Source: Actinomadura sp. K4S16 (lineage in GTDB: Bacteria; Actinomycetota; Actinomycetes; Streptosporangiales; Streptosporangiaceae). Taken from it: a stretch of 64,000 nt of DNA. Positions 7,699 through 16,297 of the stretch are shown here, one piece after another; the stretch's first letter is position 1; the number at the start of each line of letters is the position of its first letter. A program made the translations under genes and the position numbers. The notes under the pieces were generated by a model. That model ran no database searches. It was not told the DNA's origin and saw only the letters and a program-made list of their open reading frames with translations. The stretch covers positions 1 to 64,000 of the forward strand of contig NZ_BDDE01000009.1 in the NCBI RefSeq assembly GCF_008327685.1. Reading direction: 5' to 3'.

Positions 7699-8991
7699 TC
7701 ACCGGCGCTGGTCGACGACCCGCTGGGCGGCTTCGGCCGCCTTCTCCGGCTGCGCCCCGCCGACGACCTTGGCGCAGGCGCCTTCGACCGCGTTGCGGAT
7801 GTCCAGATCGAGGAACTGGTAGCGGGGCGCCAGGAGCGTCTTGCGGCTCAGCCACGGCGCGAGCTTCTTCAGATCCGGGTTGGTGTACTCGACGTTCTTG
7901 ACGGTGACGTGCTGGGCCGTGGCGTTCGCGTAGGTCCCCGCGTTCGCCGGGTCGCTGAGGAACCTGATCCATTCCAGTGCGGCCGGCTGCAGCTCGGAGG
8001 CGGCGTTGACGCCGAGGATGAAGGTGCTGTTCGACACTCCCTTGTTGCGGGCCTTGTCGGCGGTCGTCGTGATCGGCGCGATCAGATCGATCGGGAACTT
8101 CGCGCCGAGCTTCCGTACGGCGGCGATGTTGTAGCTCCCGGTCGCCAGCATGGCCGCCTTCCCGGTGGCGAACATCTGCTGGGCCGGCTCCACCGCGGTC
8201 CCCGTCGGATTGCTCTGGAAGTACGGGCGCAGCTGCGCGTACTGCTTCAGAGTCGTGATGAACCAGTCGTCGGTGCACTTGTACTCGCCGGACTGGATCT
8301 TGCTGCACATGTCGTCGGTGGGCGCGTTGTTCGAGACCATGGAGTTGAACAGCTGGCCCGCGTTCCCGGGTTCGCCGCCCGGCCAGGCGATGGGAGTGAT
8401 CCCCTTGCCCTTCAGCTTGTCGCACAGGGCGAGGAACCCGTCCCAGTCGGAAGGGAGCCCGCCCGCATCGGCCTTGGCGAACAGGTCCTCGTTGTAGATC
8501 GGCATCGGGAAGACGACCTGGTACGGCAGGCCGTACTGCTTGCCGTTCTGGGCGCCGGGTGTGATCAGGCCGCTCTCGTAGCCGGAGGCCAGGCCGGTGC
8601 CGGAGAGGTCGGCGTAGATGCCTGCCTTGACGAAGTCCTCGAACTGGGAGCCGCGGAAGGTGGTGAACGCGTCGCCCACCTTGCCGCCGCGCAACCGCTG
8701 CAGCGCTTGCGCGTTGTAGTCGTTGGAGGGGGCGACGTCCTGGCTCACCTGGACGTCGGGATGCTTCTTGGCGAACTGGCCGATCAGCTGCTGGAACACG
8801 TCCTTGTCCTCGCCCCGCCAGTGGGCGAAGGAGATCTTGCCGGTGGCCTTGCCGGTCTTGACCCCGCCGGCCTTGGCGGAGGTGCCGGAACCGGGACCGG
8901 CGCAGGCCGCCGCGGTGACGGCCAGTCCGGAGGCGCCCAGCAGGCGGAGCATCTGCCGCCGGTCGATCGTCTTGAAAGGCTGCTCGGTCAT
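7699..8991 (-). CDS. Sugar ABC transporter substrate-binding lipoprotein
   Basis: 430 residues from ATG 8991, with AAAGGAGAGG in front. The N-terminus has a twin-arginine-like DRRQMLRLLGASGL and a lipobox-like VTAAAC, so it is probably Tat-exported and lipidated. The mature part is an extracellular solute-binding family 1 protein (KISFAHWRGEDKDVFQQ; GQLFNSMVSNNAP; KAAMLATGSYNIA). An upstream ATG at 9171 gives a long extension without signal features and is rejected. It sits first in the importer segment, 49 bp after the isomerase. It delivers the operon's sugar to the MalF/MalG-type permeases. Ligand-contact residues, including any sulfonate site, cannot be judged from the primary sequence. 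Confidence 0.92.
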   Translation of the reverse strand: MTEQPFKTIDRRQMLRLLGASGLAVTAAACAGPGSGTSAKAGGVKTGKATGKISFAHWRGEDKDVFQQLIGQFAKKHPDVQVSQDVAPSNDYNAQALQRLRGGKVGDAFTTFRGSQFEDFVKAGIYADLSGTGLASGYESGLITPGAQNGKQYGLPYQVVFPMPIYNEDLFAKADAGGLPSDWDGFLALCDKLKGKGITPIAWPGGEPGNAGQLFNSMVSNNAPTDDMCSKIQSGEYKCTDDWFITTLKQYAQLRPYFQSNPTGTAVEPAQQMFATGKAAMLATGSYNIAAVRKLGAKFPIDLIAPITTTADKARNKGVSNSTFILGVNAASELQPAALEWIRFLSDPANAGTYANATAQHVTVKNVEYTNPDLKKLAPWLSRKTLLAPRYQFLDLDIRNAVEGACAKVVGGAQPEKAAEAAQRVVDQRR

Positions 8992-9040
8992 GGCTGCCTC
9001 TCCTTTTCTCAGGGGTGGGTTGTGGAGATCGAGAAGGGCG

Positions 9041-10438
9041 TCACCATTCGATGACGGGGATGTCGAGCAGGTCGGCGGCGGTGCGCAGCGCCGGCCGGAC
9101 GTCGGTCCAGGCGAGCACGGTGTGATGCGGGAAACCGCCGGTGACGAGGCCGTGGACGAAGGCGGTGGCATCGGCTTCGAGGCGGACGGCGGCGGTGTTC
9201 CCCTGGAATCGGTTGTCAGCGGGGAGCGACTCTCCGGCCGTGAGCAGCAGCCGCAGTCCGCCGCTGGCGTTCTCGGTCAGTCTGGCCATCACGACGGGGC
9301 CGGTCCGGAGCGGGAAGTCACCGGCAACGCCGATCCGACGGTTGCAGTGCACGCTCTGCGTCGCCGCGCCGGGGTCGGCGGCGAGGCTGGTGGCGGCCGA
9401 GCCGCAGTGCCAGAGCCGCACGAGGTTGGCGTCGGCGTCCAGGTCGACGGTGTCGACGAGATAGGTGGTGCCCGCTCCCAGCGCTTCGAGCAGCAGCATG
9501 GTGACCGCCCCGTAGACGTCCCGTTCGCACACCGTCGGGGTGCCCTCGTCGGCGAGCCGGGACAGCGACGAGCACGGGCACACGCCCATCCGGACGGGGA
9601 ACTCCGGCCAGCAGCGCACCGCGACCGCGGCCAGGGAGTCGCCCGCGGCCCACTGCCGGAGCGCGCTGGTGACGGCGGCGTGCCTGCCGACCTCCGCGGG
9701 GTCCAGGCCGGCCAGGCTGGGACGGGCGGCGGTGACCGCTGCGAGTTCGCGGGCGCGGTCACCCTCGTCGACCTTGTCGATCCTCTCGAACGCGTCGTCC
9801 ACGGTGAGGTCGGCGGCCTCGAGTCCGAACCGGCTGCGCAGGAGGGCGGGGTCGTACTCGCTGGGCGTGAATCCGGCGGGTGCCTCGCCGAGGACGCCGA
9901 TGCGTCTTCCGCGCAGGCTGTCGAGCGCGCGCCGTGCCTGGTCGGCGGGGCCGCGTTCCCCGTGCCGGGCGGGTGGAGGGGCGACCTGCGGGAGCCGACC
10001 CGCCAGAGCTTCCCGGAGGGTCTCGCGCACGGCCGGCTCGTCCGGATCGCCATGGATCAGGCACACCCGGCCACCGGACCGCACAAGGGCGTGGCCGAAG
10101 AGGTTGGCGCCGCACAGCGAATTGAGCCAGAGCCTGTCGCCCACCGGTCCCGGTTCGCGGAAGGACCACAGCACGACGGGGCGGTCGAGGTCCCGGTAGA
10201 GAGCGAGCGCGGGCGTCGCGTCGGAGAATGACGCGCAGACGTTGATGACCAGGTCGGCGTCCGCGGTGAGATGGCGGTCGGCCTCAGGGAGGTCGTCGGG
10301 GGACATCACCAGGCCGGTGGGACCGGCAACGGTGGCGCCGAGTTCCTCCAAGAGCGCACGGGCCTGTTCCGCGCGCCGCTGCGCGGTCTCCACGGCGAAG
10401 GTCGGGCGGGCGGTCGGAATCACGACCACGTGTGGCAT
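9041..10438 (-). CDS. L-fucose/L-arabinose isomerase-fold ketol isomerase; candidate sulfoquinovose isomerase
   Basis: 465 residues from ATG 10438, with GAGAGGTGA upstream, 5 bp after the aldolase stop. The layout is that of the L-fucose isomerase family: an N-terminal Rossmann-like half (VVVIPTARPTFAV; LVINVCASFSD; LWSFREPGPVGDR) and a C-terminal half with WPEFP, CERDVYGAVTMLLLEAL and GGFPHHTV. The family converts aldoses to ketoses with a divalent metal. In the transaldolase-type and EMP2-type sulfoglycolysis pathways the SQ isomerase (SqvD) is, as remembered, a member of this fold rather than the YihS type. With a YihT-like aldolase and a PfkB kinase alongside, isomerisation of sulfoquinovose to sulfofructose is the best guess. 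Substrate assignment rests on context. Confidence 0.75.
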   Translation of the reverse strand: MPHVVVIPTARPTFAVETAQRRAEQARALLEELGATVAGPTGLVMSPDDLPEADRHLTADADLVINVCASFSDATPALALYRDLDRPVVLWSFREPGPVGDRLWLNSLCGANLFGHALVRSGGRVCLIHGDPDEPAVRETLREALAGRLPQVAPPPARHGERGPADQARRALDSLRGRRIGVLGEAPAGFTPSEYDPALLRSRFGLEAADLTVDDAFERIDKVDEGDRARELAAVTAARPSLAGLDPAEVGRHAAVTSALRQWAAGDSLAAVAVRCWPEFPVRMGVCPCSSLSRLADEGTPTVCERDVYGAVTMLLLEALGAGTTYLVDTVDLDADANLVRLWHCGSAATSLAADPGAATQSVHCNRRIGVAGDFPLRTGPVVMARLTENASGGLRLLLTAGESLPADNRFQGNTAAVRLEADATAFVHGLVTGGFPHHTVLAWTDVRPALRTAADLLDIPVIEW

Positions 10439-10443
10439 GCGGG

Positions 10444-11331
10444 TCACCTCTCTTCGATCTCGGCGTCCACGACATCGCACAAATGGCGCAGCCGGGCGGT
10501 CGCACGCTCCACCAGGTCGGCCTCCACATCCGGTGCGCCGAGGCAGGAAGCCCACACGGCACGCCCCGCGAGAAAACCGGAGGCGCCCTCACGGCACGCC
10601 AGCCGGACGGCTTCGGGGAAGACGTCCTGCGGTACTCCAGAGGAGAGCACCACCCAGGGGCCGTCGATCGATTCGTTGAGCCGTGCGCAGCGCCGGCGGA
10701 TCTCCGCCGGGTCGCCCTGGCCGCGCATCGGCACCTCGGCCTTGTAAAGGTCGGCGCCGCGGGAGCCCAGTTCGGCGGCCGCGGCCAGCACCCCTTCGTC
10801 CCAGTCCCAGGGGGAGCCGTCCAGCGGCTTGCGGGACACCGGTTCGATGATGCTGAGCAGATTCGCCTGCCGGCACCGGTCGACGAACGCTTCGACCATT
10901 TCGATCCGTTCCGCGGATGCGATGTCGGGGCGGAAGAGGACGAGCAGTTTCAGCGCGACCGCACCTTGCTTCCGGACGACTTCAGGGACCACGTCCGGGT
11001 CGACGTCGACCTCACCGACGAGCTCGCCGTGTGCGCTGGTGAACCGGTCGGCGGCGGCGATGAGTCCGCACCCCGGTGCTACCGCCTGTTCCTCGACGAC
11101 CCGGTCGAAGGCGAACTGGCGGTCCACCAGGACTCCGGAGGCGTACGGGGTGAGGATGCGGGTCGCGGCCAGCTTGAAAGCGGTCAGGCGTTCGTCGCCG
11201 ACCGGGCCGTCCTGGTGGTCGGCGAACATGGCCCGCAACGCCTCGCGCTGGTCGACGGCGAGCATGGCGAACGCTCCCGACGGCCGGCGCAGTGCGGACA
11301 GGTCCGGCGTGGATGGCGTGGCTTGGGGCAC
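10444..11331 (-). CDS. Class I sulfofructose-1-phosphate aldolase, YihT/SqiA-like
   Basis: 295 residues from GTG 11331, preceded by GAGGAG. Remembered E. coli YihT blocks recur almost unchanged: SGAFAMLAVDQREALRAMF, ALKLLVLFRPD, LSIIEPVSRKP, GADLYKAEVP and FLAGRAVWAS. Lys197 in LYKAEVP matches the Schiff-base lysine of YihT (about 193). The Arg of AGRAVWAS lies in the segment that YihT uses to recognise the sulfonated substrate. The enzyme would split 6-deoxy-6-sulfofructose-1-phosphate into dihydroxyacetone phosphate and sulfolactaldehyde. LacD tagatose-bisphosphate aldolases are the nearest alternative, but the match to YihT is closer. This gene is the main evidence that the operon is sulfoglycolytic. 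Confidence 0.87.
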   Translation of the reverse strand: MPQATPSTPDLSALRRPSGAFAMLAVDQREALRAMFADHQDGPVGDERLTAFKLAATRILTPYASGVLVDRQFAFDRVVEEQAVAPGCGLIAAADRFTSAHGELVGEVDVDPDVVPEVVRKQGAVALKLLVLFRPDIASAERIEMVEAFVDRCRQANLLSIIEPVSRKPLDGSPWDWDEGVLAAAAELGSRGADLYKAEVPMRGQGDPAEIRRRCARLNESIDGPWVVLSSGVPQDVFPEAVRLACREGASGFLAGRAVWASCLGAPDVEADLVERATARLRHLCDVVDAEIEER

Positions 11332-11345
11332 GCGTGCTCCTCGGC

Positions 11346-12260
11346 TCAGTGGTCGTGGACGTCCATGGCGGACATCACTTCGGAATGGGTCGGGATCGCC
11401 GAACGGCCGTCCACGCCCCGGCAGGACAGGGCGGCGGCGATGTTCGCGTAGCGCAGGCAGACGGGCAGCGGCATCTGCCGGACCAGCGCGGCCAGCAGTG
11501 CCCCGTGGAAGACGTCGCCTGCTCCGAGGGTGCTGACCACGTCGGTGGCCAGTCCAGGCGCACGGACGACGGGGTGCCGGTGCGTGGCCGCGACGGCGCC
11601 TGCGGCACCGCAGGTGGCCACCACGGAATCCGCGCCGTCGTCCAGGGCGCGGACGAGTAGTTCCTCGATCGGCAGGGGGCCGTACACCGCCTCCAGCGCT
11701 TCGGCCGTCGGCACGTAGAGGTCCACTCCGCGTGCTCGGAAGCCGGGGATCGGGTTGCCCGCGTCAACGGACAGGCGCGGTCGAGCCGTGCCTTCCCGGG
11801 CGGCCAGCGACTGGGCGGTCCGCCAGCCATGATGATCGACGTGCAGCCATTCGGCTCCTTCGAGGAGCCGCAGGAGGGCGGGGTCGGCGCCGAGGTCCAG
11901 TGGGCAGGCCTCGCGGGTGCAGATGGCGCGTGTCCCGCGAGAGCGATCGATGAGGACGACACTGGCTTGCGAAGGGCTGCCGGGCACGGTGCGGACGGCG
12001 GAGACGTCGACGCCCTCGGCACGCAGACCGCCGATGATCCGGTCGCCCTCGTCGTCGTCGCCGACGGTCCCCGCGAAGGCGGCCGCCACCCCGAGACGCG
12101 CGGCGGCGACGGCGGCCGTCGCGGCCGGCCCCCCGCCCGCGTACAGCACGGAGTCCGCGACGAGCCGCTCGTTCGGCTCCGGAAACCGGTCGACGACGCT
12201 GATCGCGTCCAGGGTCGCGGCGCCTACGAAGACGATCGGAGCCGACCGGTAACCGGACAT
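11346..12260 (-). CDS. PfkB/ribokinase family sugar kinase; candidate sulfofructose kinase
   Basis: 304 residues from ATG 12260, with GGGAGG 5 nt upstream; first gene of the minus-strand operon. It shows the ribokinase-family signatures: GGGPAATAAVAAARLG near residue 42 and the ATP/anion-hole motif TLGAGDVFHGALL, with catalytic Asp249. In sulfo-EMP pathways a PfkB kinase (YihV, SqiK) phosphorylates C1 of sulfofructose for the aldolase, which here follows 14 bp downstream. Fructokinase or tagatose-6-phosphate kinase activity cannot be excluded from sequence. Regulation is probably by the divergent DeoR protein, through the A/T-rich segment just upstream. Confidence 0.85.
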   Translation of the reverse strand: MSGYRSAPIVFVGAATLDAISVVDRFPEPNERLVADSVLYAGGGPAATAAVAAARLGVAAAFAGTVGDDDEGDRIIGGLRAEGVDVSAVRTVPGSPSQASVVLIDRSRGTRAICTREACPLDLGADPALLRLLEGAEWLHVDHHGWRTAQSLAAREGTARPRLSVDAGNPIPGFRARGVDLYVPTAEALEAVYGPLPIEELLVRALDDGADSVVATCGAAGAVAATHRHPVVRAPGLATDVVSTLGAGDVFHGALLAALVRQMPLPVCLRYANIAAALSCRGVDGRSAIPTHSEVMSAMDVHDH

Positions 12261-12569
12261 GAAGGCCTCCCAGGCGCGATCTCGGCTATATCGTCGCGGC
12301 GAAAGCCCTGGTGGCGCCGCTCACCCTGGCTTGAGTGTTAAGAAGAAAACATAGAGGTGTTAGAAAGTCAACACTCTGGACTAGACTCCACCCTGTGGTG
12401 ATGTGTCGGGCTTGTCGCTCGCGAACCGGCGGTCAGCCGCATCCCCTGGCCGTAGGGTTTGCCGCGGGACACCTTGAGGCCGGCCGATCGCCAGCGCACC
12501 GGCCGTTTGGGAAAGGCCGTGCCCGTCGGGCTGCCGCGGCCACGACGAGGGAGGAGCCGGGCATTGGTC
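12261..12569. promoter_or_regulatory. Divergent kinase/DeoR promoter region with repeat operator candidate
   Basis: 309 bp between the divergent PfkB and DeoR genes. Most is GC-rich, but 12331-12375 is distinctly A/T-rich. It holds GAGTGTTAAGAA (12333-12344) and GGTGTTAGAAAG (12356-12367) as near-direct repeats, with AACACT (12370-12375) forming an inverted match to the first AGTGTT. Such paired half-sites between a DeoR gene and its target operon are typical operators. No clear -35/-10 pair is claimed. Confidence 0.5.
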
Positions 12570-13352
12570 ATGGAAGACCGGCCGCAGACAGCGGTGTCGG
12601 CAAGGAGGGAAGCGATCCTGCGGCGGCTGCACACCGCGGGCTTCGCCTCCATCGCAGACCTGAGCGACATGCTCGGCGTGTCCGACATGACGATCCGCCG
12701 GGATCTGAGGCGGCTCTCCGAGGCCGGTGAGCTGCGCATCGTGCACGGCGGTGCGAGCCTGCCGCACGGGACGCTGCGCACGGCCGGATTCGCCCGCCGG
12801 GCCGGACAGCAGGCGCGGAGCAAGCGCCGGATCGCCGAATGCGCAGTGGATTTGATCGACATCGGTTCGACCGTGGCGGTCGATGCCGGGACCACGGCGT
12901 ACGAACTGGCGACGCACCTGCCGGCCGGATTCAGCGGCTCGCTGATCACCCACTCGGTGCCGGTGCTGCAGCACATGCTCGGCCGGCCCGCGGCCCGGGT
13001 CGTCGCCTTGGGGGGTGAACTCCTCGCCGACAGCCAGGCGCTCGTGGGAGACATCACCATCCGGTCGCTGGCAGGGCTCCGCGCCGACGTTTTCTTCCTG
13101 GCGGCGACTGCGGTCGGGCCCGGTGGCGTCTATGTCGCCGCGAACGTGGAACGCCCCACCAAGCAGGCCTTCATCGAGGCATGTGACCGGGTGGTCCTGC
13201 TCGCCGACCACACGAAGTTCGCAGCCTCGGCGCCGATCCTGCTGACCGCGTTCGACGCCGTGCACGTTCTGGTCACCGACGCGGCACCCCCTGACGAGGT
13301 GGCTCGGGCACTGAGGAAGGCCGACGTGGAGCTCATCGTCTGCGGCGATTGA
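12570..13352 (+). CDS. DeoR-family transcriptional repressor
   Basis: 260 residues from ATG 12570. An in-frame TTG at 12564 is better spaced from the GGAGGAG site and could be used instead. The N-terminal winged helix reads REAILRRLHTAGFASIADLS then MTIRRDLRRLSEAGELRIVHGGA, the classic DeoR signature. The C-terminal DeoRC sensor domain (GSTVAVDAGTTAYELATHLP; FLAATAVGPGGVY; DHTKF) binds phosphorylated sugars. It is divergent to the catabolic operon. E. coli's sulfoquinovose regulator YihW (CsqR) is also DeoR-family, which fits a role as repressor relieved by a sulfosugar or its phosphate. Confidence 0.9.
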   Translation: MEDRPQTAVSARREAILRRLHTAGFASIADLSDMLGVSDMTIRRDLRRLSEAGELRIVHGGASLPHGTLRTAGFARRAGQQARSKRRIAECAVDLIDIGSTVAVDAGTTAYELATHLPAGFSGSLITHSVPVLQHMLGRPAARVVALGGELLADSQALVGDITIRSLAGLRADVFFLAATAVGPGGVYVAANVERPTKQAFIEACDRVVLLADHTKFAASAPILLTAFDAVHVLVTDAAPPDEVARALRKADVELIVCGD

Positions 13353-13401
13353 GCTCTCGCGCACCGGAGCTGCCGCTCGGGCGTCCCGTGCGCGTGCGGA
13401 A

Positions 13402-13423
13402 GCCCGAGAGTGCGGTCTCGGGC
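13402..13423 (+). terminator. Hairpin after the DeoR gene
   Basis: A perfect 8-bp stem, GCCCGAGA/TCTCGGGC with a 6-nt loop, lies 49 bp past the DeoR stop. There is no T-tract, as is common for actinomycete terminators. The assignment rests on position and stem alone. Confidence 0.45.
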
Positions 13424-13516
13424 CTGGTGGTGCGCTCCGACCTGGCGCTGCGCGACGGCGTCGCGAATCTCCTCGCCGAGGGTGGAGAGCCGACATCCTC
13501 CGAATCGTTACATGTG

Positions 13517-13549
13517 TTACATCTAGCCAGTTTGCTGGCAAAGATGTAA
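13517..13549. promoter_or_regulatory. Palindrome upstream of the amino acid ABC operon
   Basis: TTACATCT and AGATGTAA form perfect 8-bp outer arms. Inner arms GCCAG/CTGGC pair around a short loop, so the 33-bp element can fold as a nearly continuous hairpin. A related half-site (GTTACATGTG) lies just before it. It ends 49 bp before the ATG of the binding-protein gene, a normal operator position. The RpiR-type regulator at the end of this gene group is a candidate ligand. An RNA hairpin in the leader is the alternative. Confidence 0.5.
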
Positions 13550-13598
13550 TTTCTGCTTCACGTCGCCTCGGTATCCGAGGCCGTGGAAGGAGAAATCC

Positions 13599-14558
13599 AT
13601 GACCAGACTCGGAATCGGAGCAGGGGCCCGCCTGGCGGCGGGCATCGCCTCGCTGATGGTGCTGGCGGTCGGGTGCGGTTCGGGCGGCGGCCAGGAAGGT
13701 GGCGGTTCGGCGGCCGGCAAGCCGGTCACGGTGGCGGGCGTGACGGTCGGCAAGGACTCCGGGCTCCACGACCTGCTGCCCGCGGAGATCAAGGACGCGG
13801 GGACGGTCCGGGTCGCCACCGACGTGCCGTATCCGCCCTTCGAGATGTACACCTCGGAGGGCAGCCGCCAGATGACCGGTCTGGACTACGACCTCGGGCA
13901 GGCGATCGGCGCCAAGCTCGGCGTCAGGTTCGCTTTCTCAGCGCAGAAGTTCGAGGGCCTCCTCCCCGCGGTGCAGGCGGGCAAGTTCGACGTGGTGATG
14001 TCGGCGATGACCGACACCAAGGAGCGACAGGCCGTGCTCACCTTCGTGGACTACTCCGCGTCCGGGTCCGGGATCCTGGTCGCCAAGGGGAACCCGAAGA
14101 ACATCACCACGCTCACCGACCTGTGCGGCCAACCGGTCGCGGTGCAGAGCGGTACCAAGCAGGCCAAGATGCTGAAGGACGCGAACAATCCCTGCGTCCA
14201 GGCTGGCAAGCCCCCGGTGAAGCTGTCGGTCTTCCCCAAGGACACCGATGGCCAGCTGGCCATCAAGGCCGGCAAGGTCGTCGCGGACTTCATGGACAAG
14301 CCGGCGGCCGGATACACCGCCAAGACCGCGGACGGCGGCGCCGCGTTCCAGGTGGTCGATGATCCCCAGTACCCCAACGGCGTCGACTCGACCCCGAACG
14401 GCATCGGCGTCACGAAGAAGAACCCGCAGCTTGCCCGCGCTATCCAGCAGGCGTTGCAGGCGCTGATGGACGACGGCACCTACACCAAGATCCTTGAGCT
14501 TTACGGCCAGAAGGGCATCGGGATCCCCAAGGCGACCATGAACGCGGGGGTGGGATGA
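13599..14558 (+). CDS. Polar amino acid ABC transporter substrate-binding lipoprotein
   Basis: 319 residues; GAAGGAGAA lies before the ATG. The signal peptide ends in the lipobox LAVGC, so the protein is a membrane-anchored lipoprotein. The mature part is a family 3 solute-binding protein: TVRVATDVPYPPFEMYT, MTGLDYDLGQAIGAKLGV, FDVVMSAMTDTKERQAVLTFVDY. This family binds amino acids such as glutamine, arginine or opine-like compounds; the exact ligand is not readable. It is the first gene of a four-gene operon with permease, ATPase and M20 peptidase. The peptidase hints at uptake of an N-acyl or gamma-glutamyl amino acid conjugate. Confidence 0.92.
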   Translation: MTRLGIGAGARLAAGIASLMVLAVGCGSGGGQEGGGSAAGKPVTVAGVTVGKDSGLHDLLPAEIKDAGTVRVATDVPYPPFEMYTSEGSRQMTGLDYDLGQAIGAKLGVRFAFSAQKFEGLLPAVQAGKFDVVMSAMTDTKERQAVLTFVDYSASGSGILVAKGNPKNITTLTDLCGQPVAVQSGTKQAKMLKDANNPCVQAGKPPVKLSVFPKDTDGQLAIKAGKVVADFMDKPAAGYTAKTADGGAAFQVVDDPQYPNGVDSTPNGIGVTKKNPQLARAIQQALQALMDDGTYTKILELYGQKGIGIPKATMNAGVG

Positions 14559-14561
14559 GCC

Positions 14562-15536
14562 GTGTCCGCCGAATCGACATCCCTCACCGGTTCGCGATCC
14601 GGCCCGGCGTCGCCGCCCAAGGCCATCACGGCGACCCCCGTCCGTCACTACGGCCGATGGGCCGCTGCCCTCGTGGTGCTCGTCGCGGCGGGTGGCACGC
14701 TCTGGTCCATCGGGAAGAACCCCAACATCGACTGGCCGACCGTCGGTGACTACCTGTTCAGGCCCCTGGTCTTCCGCGGCCTCTGGGTGACCCTGTGGCT
14801 GACCGTCGCCGCGATGGTGATCGGCGTCGCGGGCGGAACGATCGTGGCGATCATGCGCCTGTCGCGCAACGTCGTCCTGTCCTCGACGGCGGCGGTCTTC
14901 GTCTGGTTGTTCCGCGGCACACCCCTGATCGTCCAACTCATCTTCTGGGGCAATCTCGGGGCGCTCTATCCGCGGATCATGCTGGGCGTCCCGTTCACGC
15001 ACATCACGGTGTTCTCCACCCCGACCAGTTCGCTGATCGGCGCCTCGGCCGCCGCGCTCCTGGCACTCGGACTGAACGAGATCGCCTACGCCTCGGAGAT
15101 CGTCCGGGCGGGCCTCCTGTCGGTCGACCGCGGACAGACCGAGGCGGCGCACTCGCTCGGCATGTCGCCGGCCCTGACCATGCGCCGGATCGTGCTGCCG
15201 CAGGCGATGCGCGTCATCGTCCCGCCTATGGGCAACGAGACGATCACCATGCTCAAGTCCACCGCGCTGGTATCGGTGATCGCCGGACACGATCTCCTCA
15301 CCAACCTGACCGACGTCTACTCCCAGAACTACAAGGTCATTCCGCTGCTGGTCGTCGGCAGTATCTGGTACCTCGCCCTCACCTCGCTGCTGTCGGTCCC
15401 GCAGTCATGGCTCGAACGCCGGTACGGGCGCGGGCAGAGCGGCCGACCTGAGCCCGGCCCGTTCCAGCGGCTGCTCGGAGTCGGTGTGCTCGTGCGCGGG
15501 AACGGATCGCGATCGAACAGGGAAGGCGCGGCATGA
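14562..15536 (+). CDS. Amino acid ABC transporter permease (HisM/GlnP type)
   Basis: 324 residues, starting at GTG 14562, three bases past the upstream stop. It has about five membrane helices and the family signature loops [19 protein letters not shown] and [25 protein letters not shown] (EAA loop). Unusually long basic tails at both ends (about 50 and 30 residues) extend beyond the usual 220-residue core. The stop overlaps the ATPase start in an ATGA, so the subunits are translationally coupled. Only one permease gene is present, implying a homodimeric channel. Confidence 0.92.
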   Translation: MSAESTSLTGSRSGPASPPKAITATPVRHYGRWAAALVVLVAAGGTLWSIGKNPNIDWPTVGDYLFRPLVFRGLWVTLWLTVAAMVIGVAGGTIVAIMRLSRNVVLSSTAAVFVWLFRGTPLIVQLIFWGNLGALYPRIMLGVPFTHITVFSTPTSSLIGASAAALLALGLNEIAYASEIVRAGLLSVDRGQTEAAHSLGMSPALTMRRIVLPQAMRVIVPPMGNETITMLKSTALVSVIAGHDLLTNLTDVYSQNYKVIPLLVVGSIWYLALTSLLSVPQSWLERRYGRGQSGRPEPGPFQRLLGVGVLVRGNGSRSNREGAA

Positions 15537-16297
15537 GCGCACCGATGGTCCTCGCCGAGGACGTGCACAAGAGCTTCGGGCGTCTGCGGGTGCTGAACGG
15601 CATTACCCTCCGGGTCGAGGCCGGCCAGGTCATGTGCCTGCTCGGGCCGTCGGGATCGGGAAAGTCCACCTTCCTGCGGTGCATCAACCACCTTGAGAAG
15701 ATCGACGCCGGCCGGCTGTCGGTCGACGGACGGCTGGTCGGGTACGCCCAGAGCGGGCAGCGGCTGCGCGAGCTCGGCGAGAAGGAGGTCGCCCGGCAGC
15801 GCCGTGACGTCGGGATGGTCTTCCAGCGGTTCAACCTGTTCCCGCACATGACGGCGTTGGAGAACGTGATCGAAGCGCCTGTCCGCGTGCGGGGACGGGA
15901 CCGGCGGACGGCGAGGACGGACGGAGTGCGGTTGCTGGAGCGGGTGGGCCTGGCGGACAAGCGGGACTGCTATCCCGCCCAGTTGTCGGGCGGCCAGCAG
16001 CAGCGCGTCGCGATCGCTCGGGCGCTGGCCATGGAGCCGAAACTGATGCTGTTCGACGAACCGACCTCGGCCCTGGACCCGGAACTGGTCGGCGAGGTCC
16101 TGGACGTCATGCGGCAACTCGCGCGGGACGGTATGACCATGGTGGTGGTCACCCATGAGATCGGCTTCGCCCGCGAGGTGGGCGACCTGGCCGTGTTCAT
16201 GGACGGCGGTGTGGTGGTCGAGAGCGGTGACCCCCAGCGGGTCCTGGTGCACCCTGAACACGAACGCACCCGGGCATTCCTGGCCAAGGTCCTGTGA
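15533..16297 (+). CDS. Amino acid ABC transporter ATP-binding protein (GlnQ type)
   Basis: 254 residues. Walker A is GPSGSGKST, the signature motif [15 protein letters not shown] and Walker [17 protein letters not shown], with the switch His in [26 protein letters not shown] is the Q-loop typical of polar amino acid importers. It overlaps the permease by 4 bp upstream and the M20 gene by 4 bp downstream, so all four genes form one transcript. It powers the importer made with 13599-15536. Confidence 0.95.
   Translation: MSAPMVLAEDVHKSFGRLRVLNGITLRVEAGQVMCLLGPSGSGKSTFLRCINHLEKIDAGRLSVDGRLVGYAQSGQRLRELGEKEVARQRRDVGMVFQRFNLFPHMTALENVIEAPVRVRGRDRRTARTDGVRLLERVGLADKRDCYPAQLSGGQQQRVAIARALAMEPKLMLFDEPTSALDPELVGEVLDVMRQLARDGMTMVVVTHEIGFAREVGDLAVFMDGGVVVESGDPQRVLVHPEHERTRAFLAKVL

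Noticed and set aside
6676..9054. 792-codon plus-strand frame
   Set aside because: Antisense to the ABC permease and binding-protein genes, which have all expected motifs.
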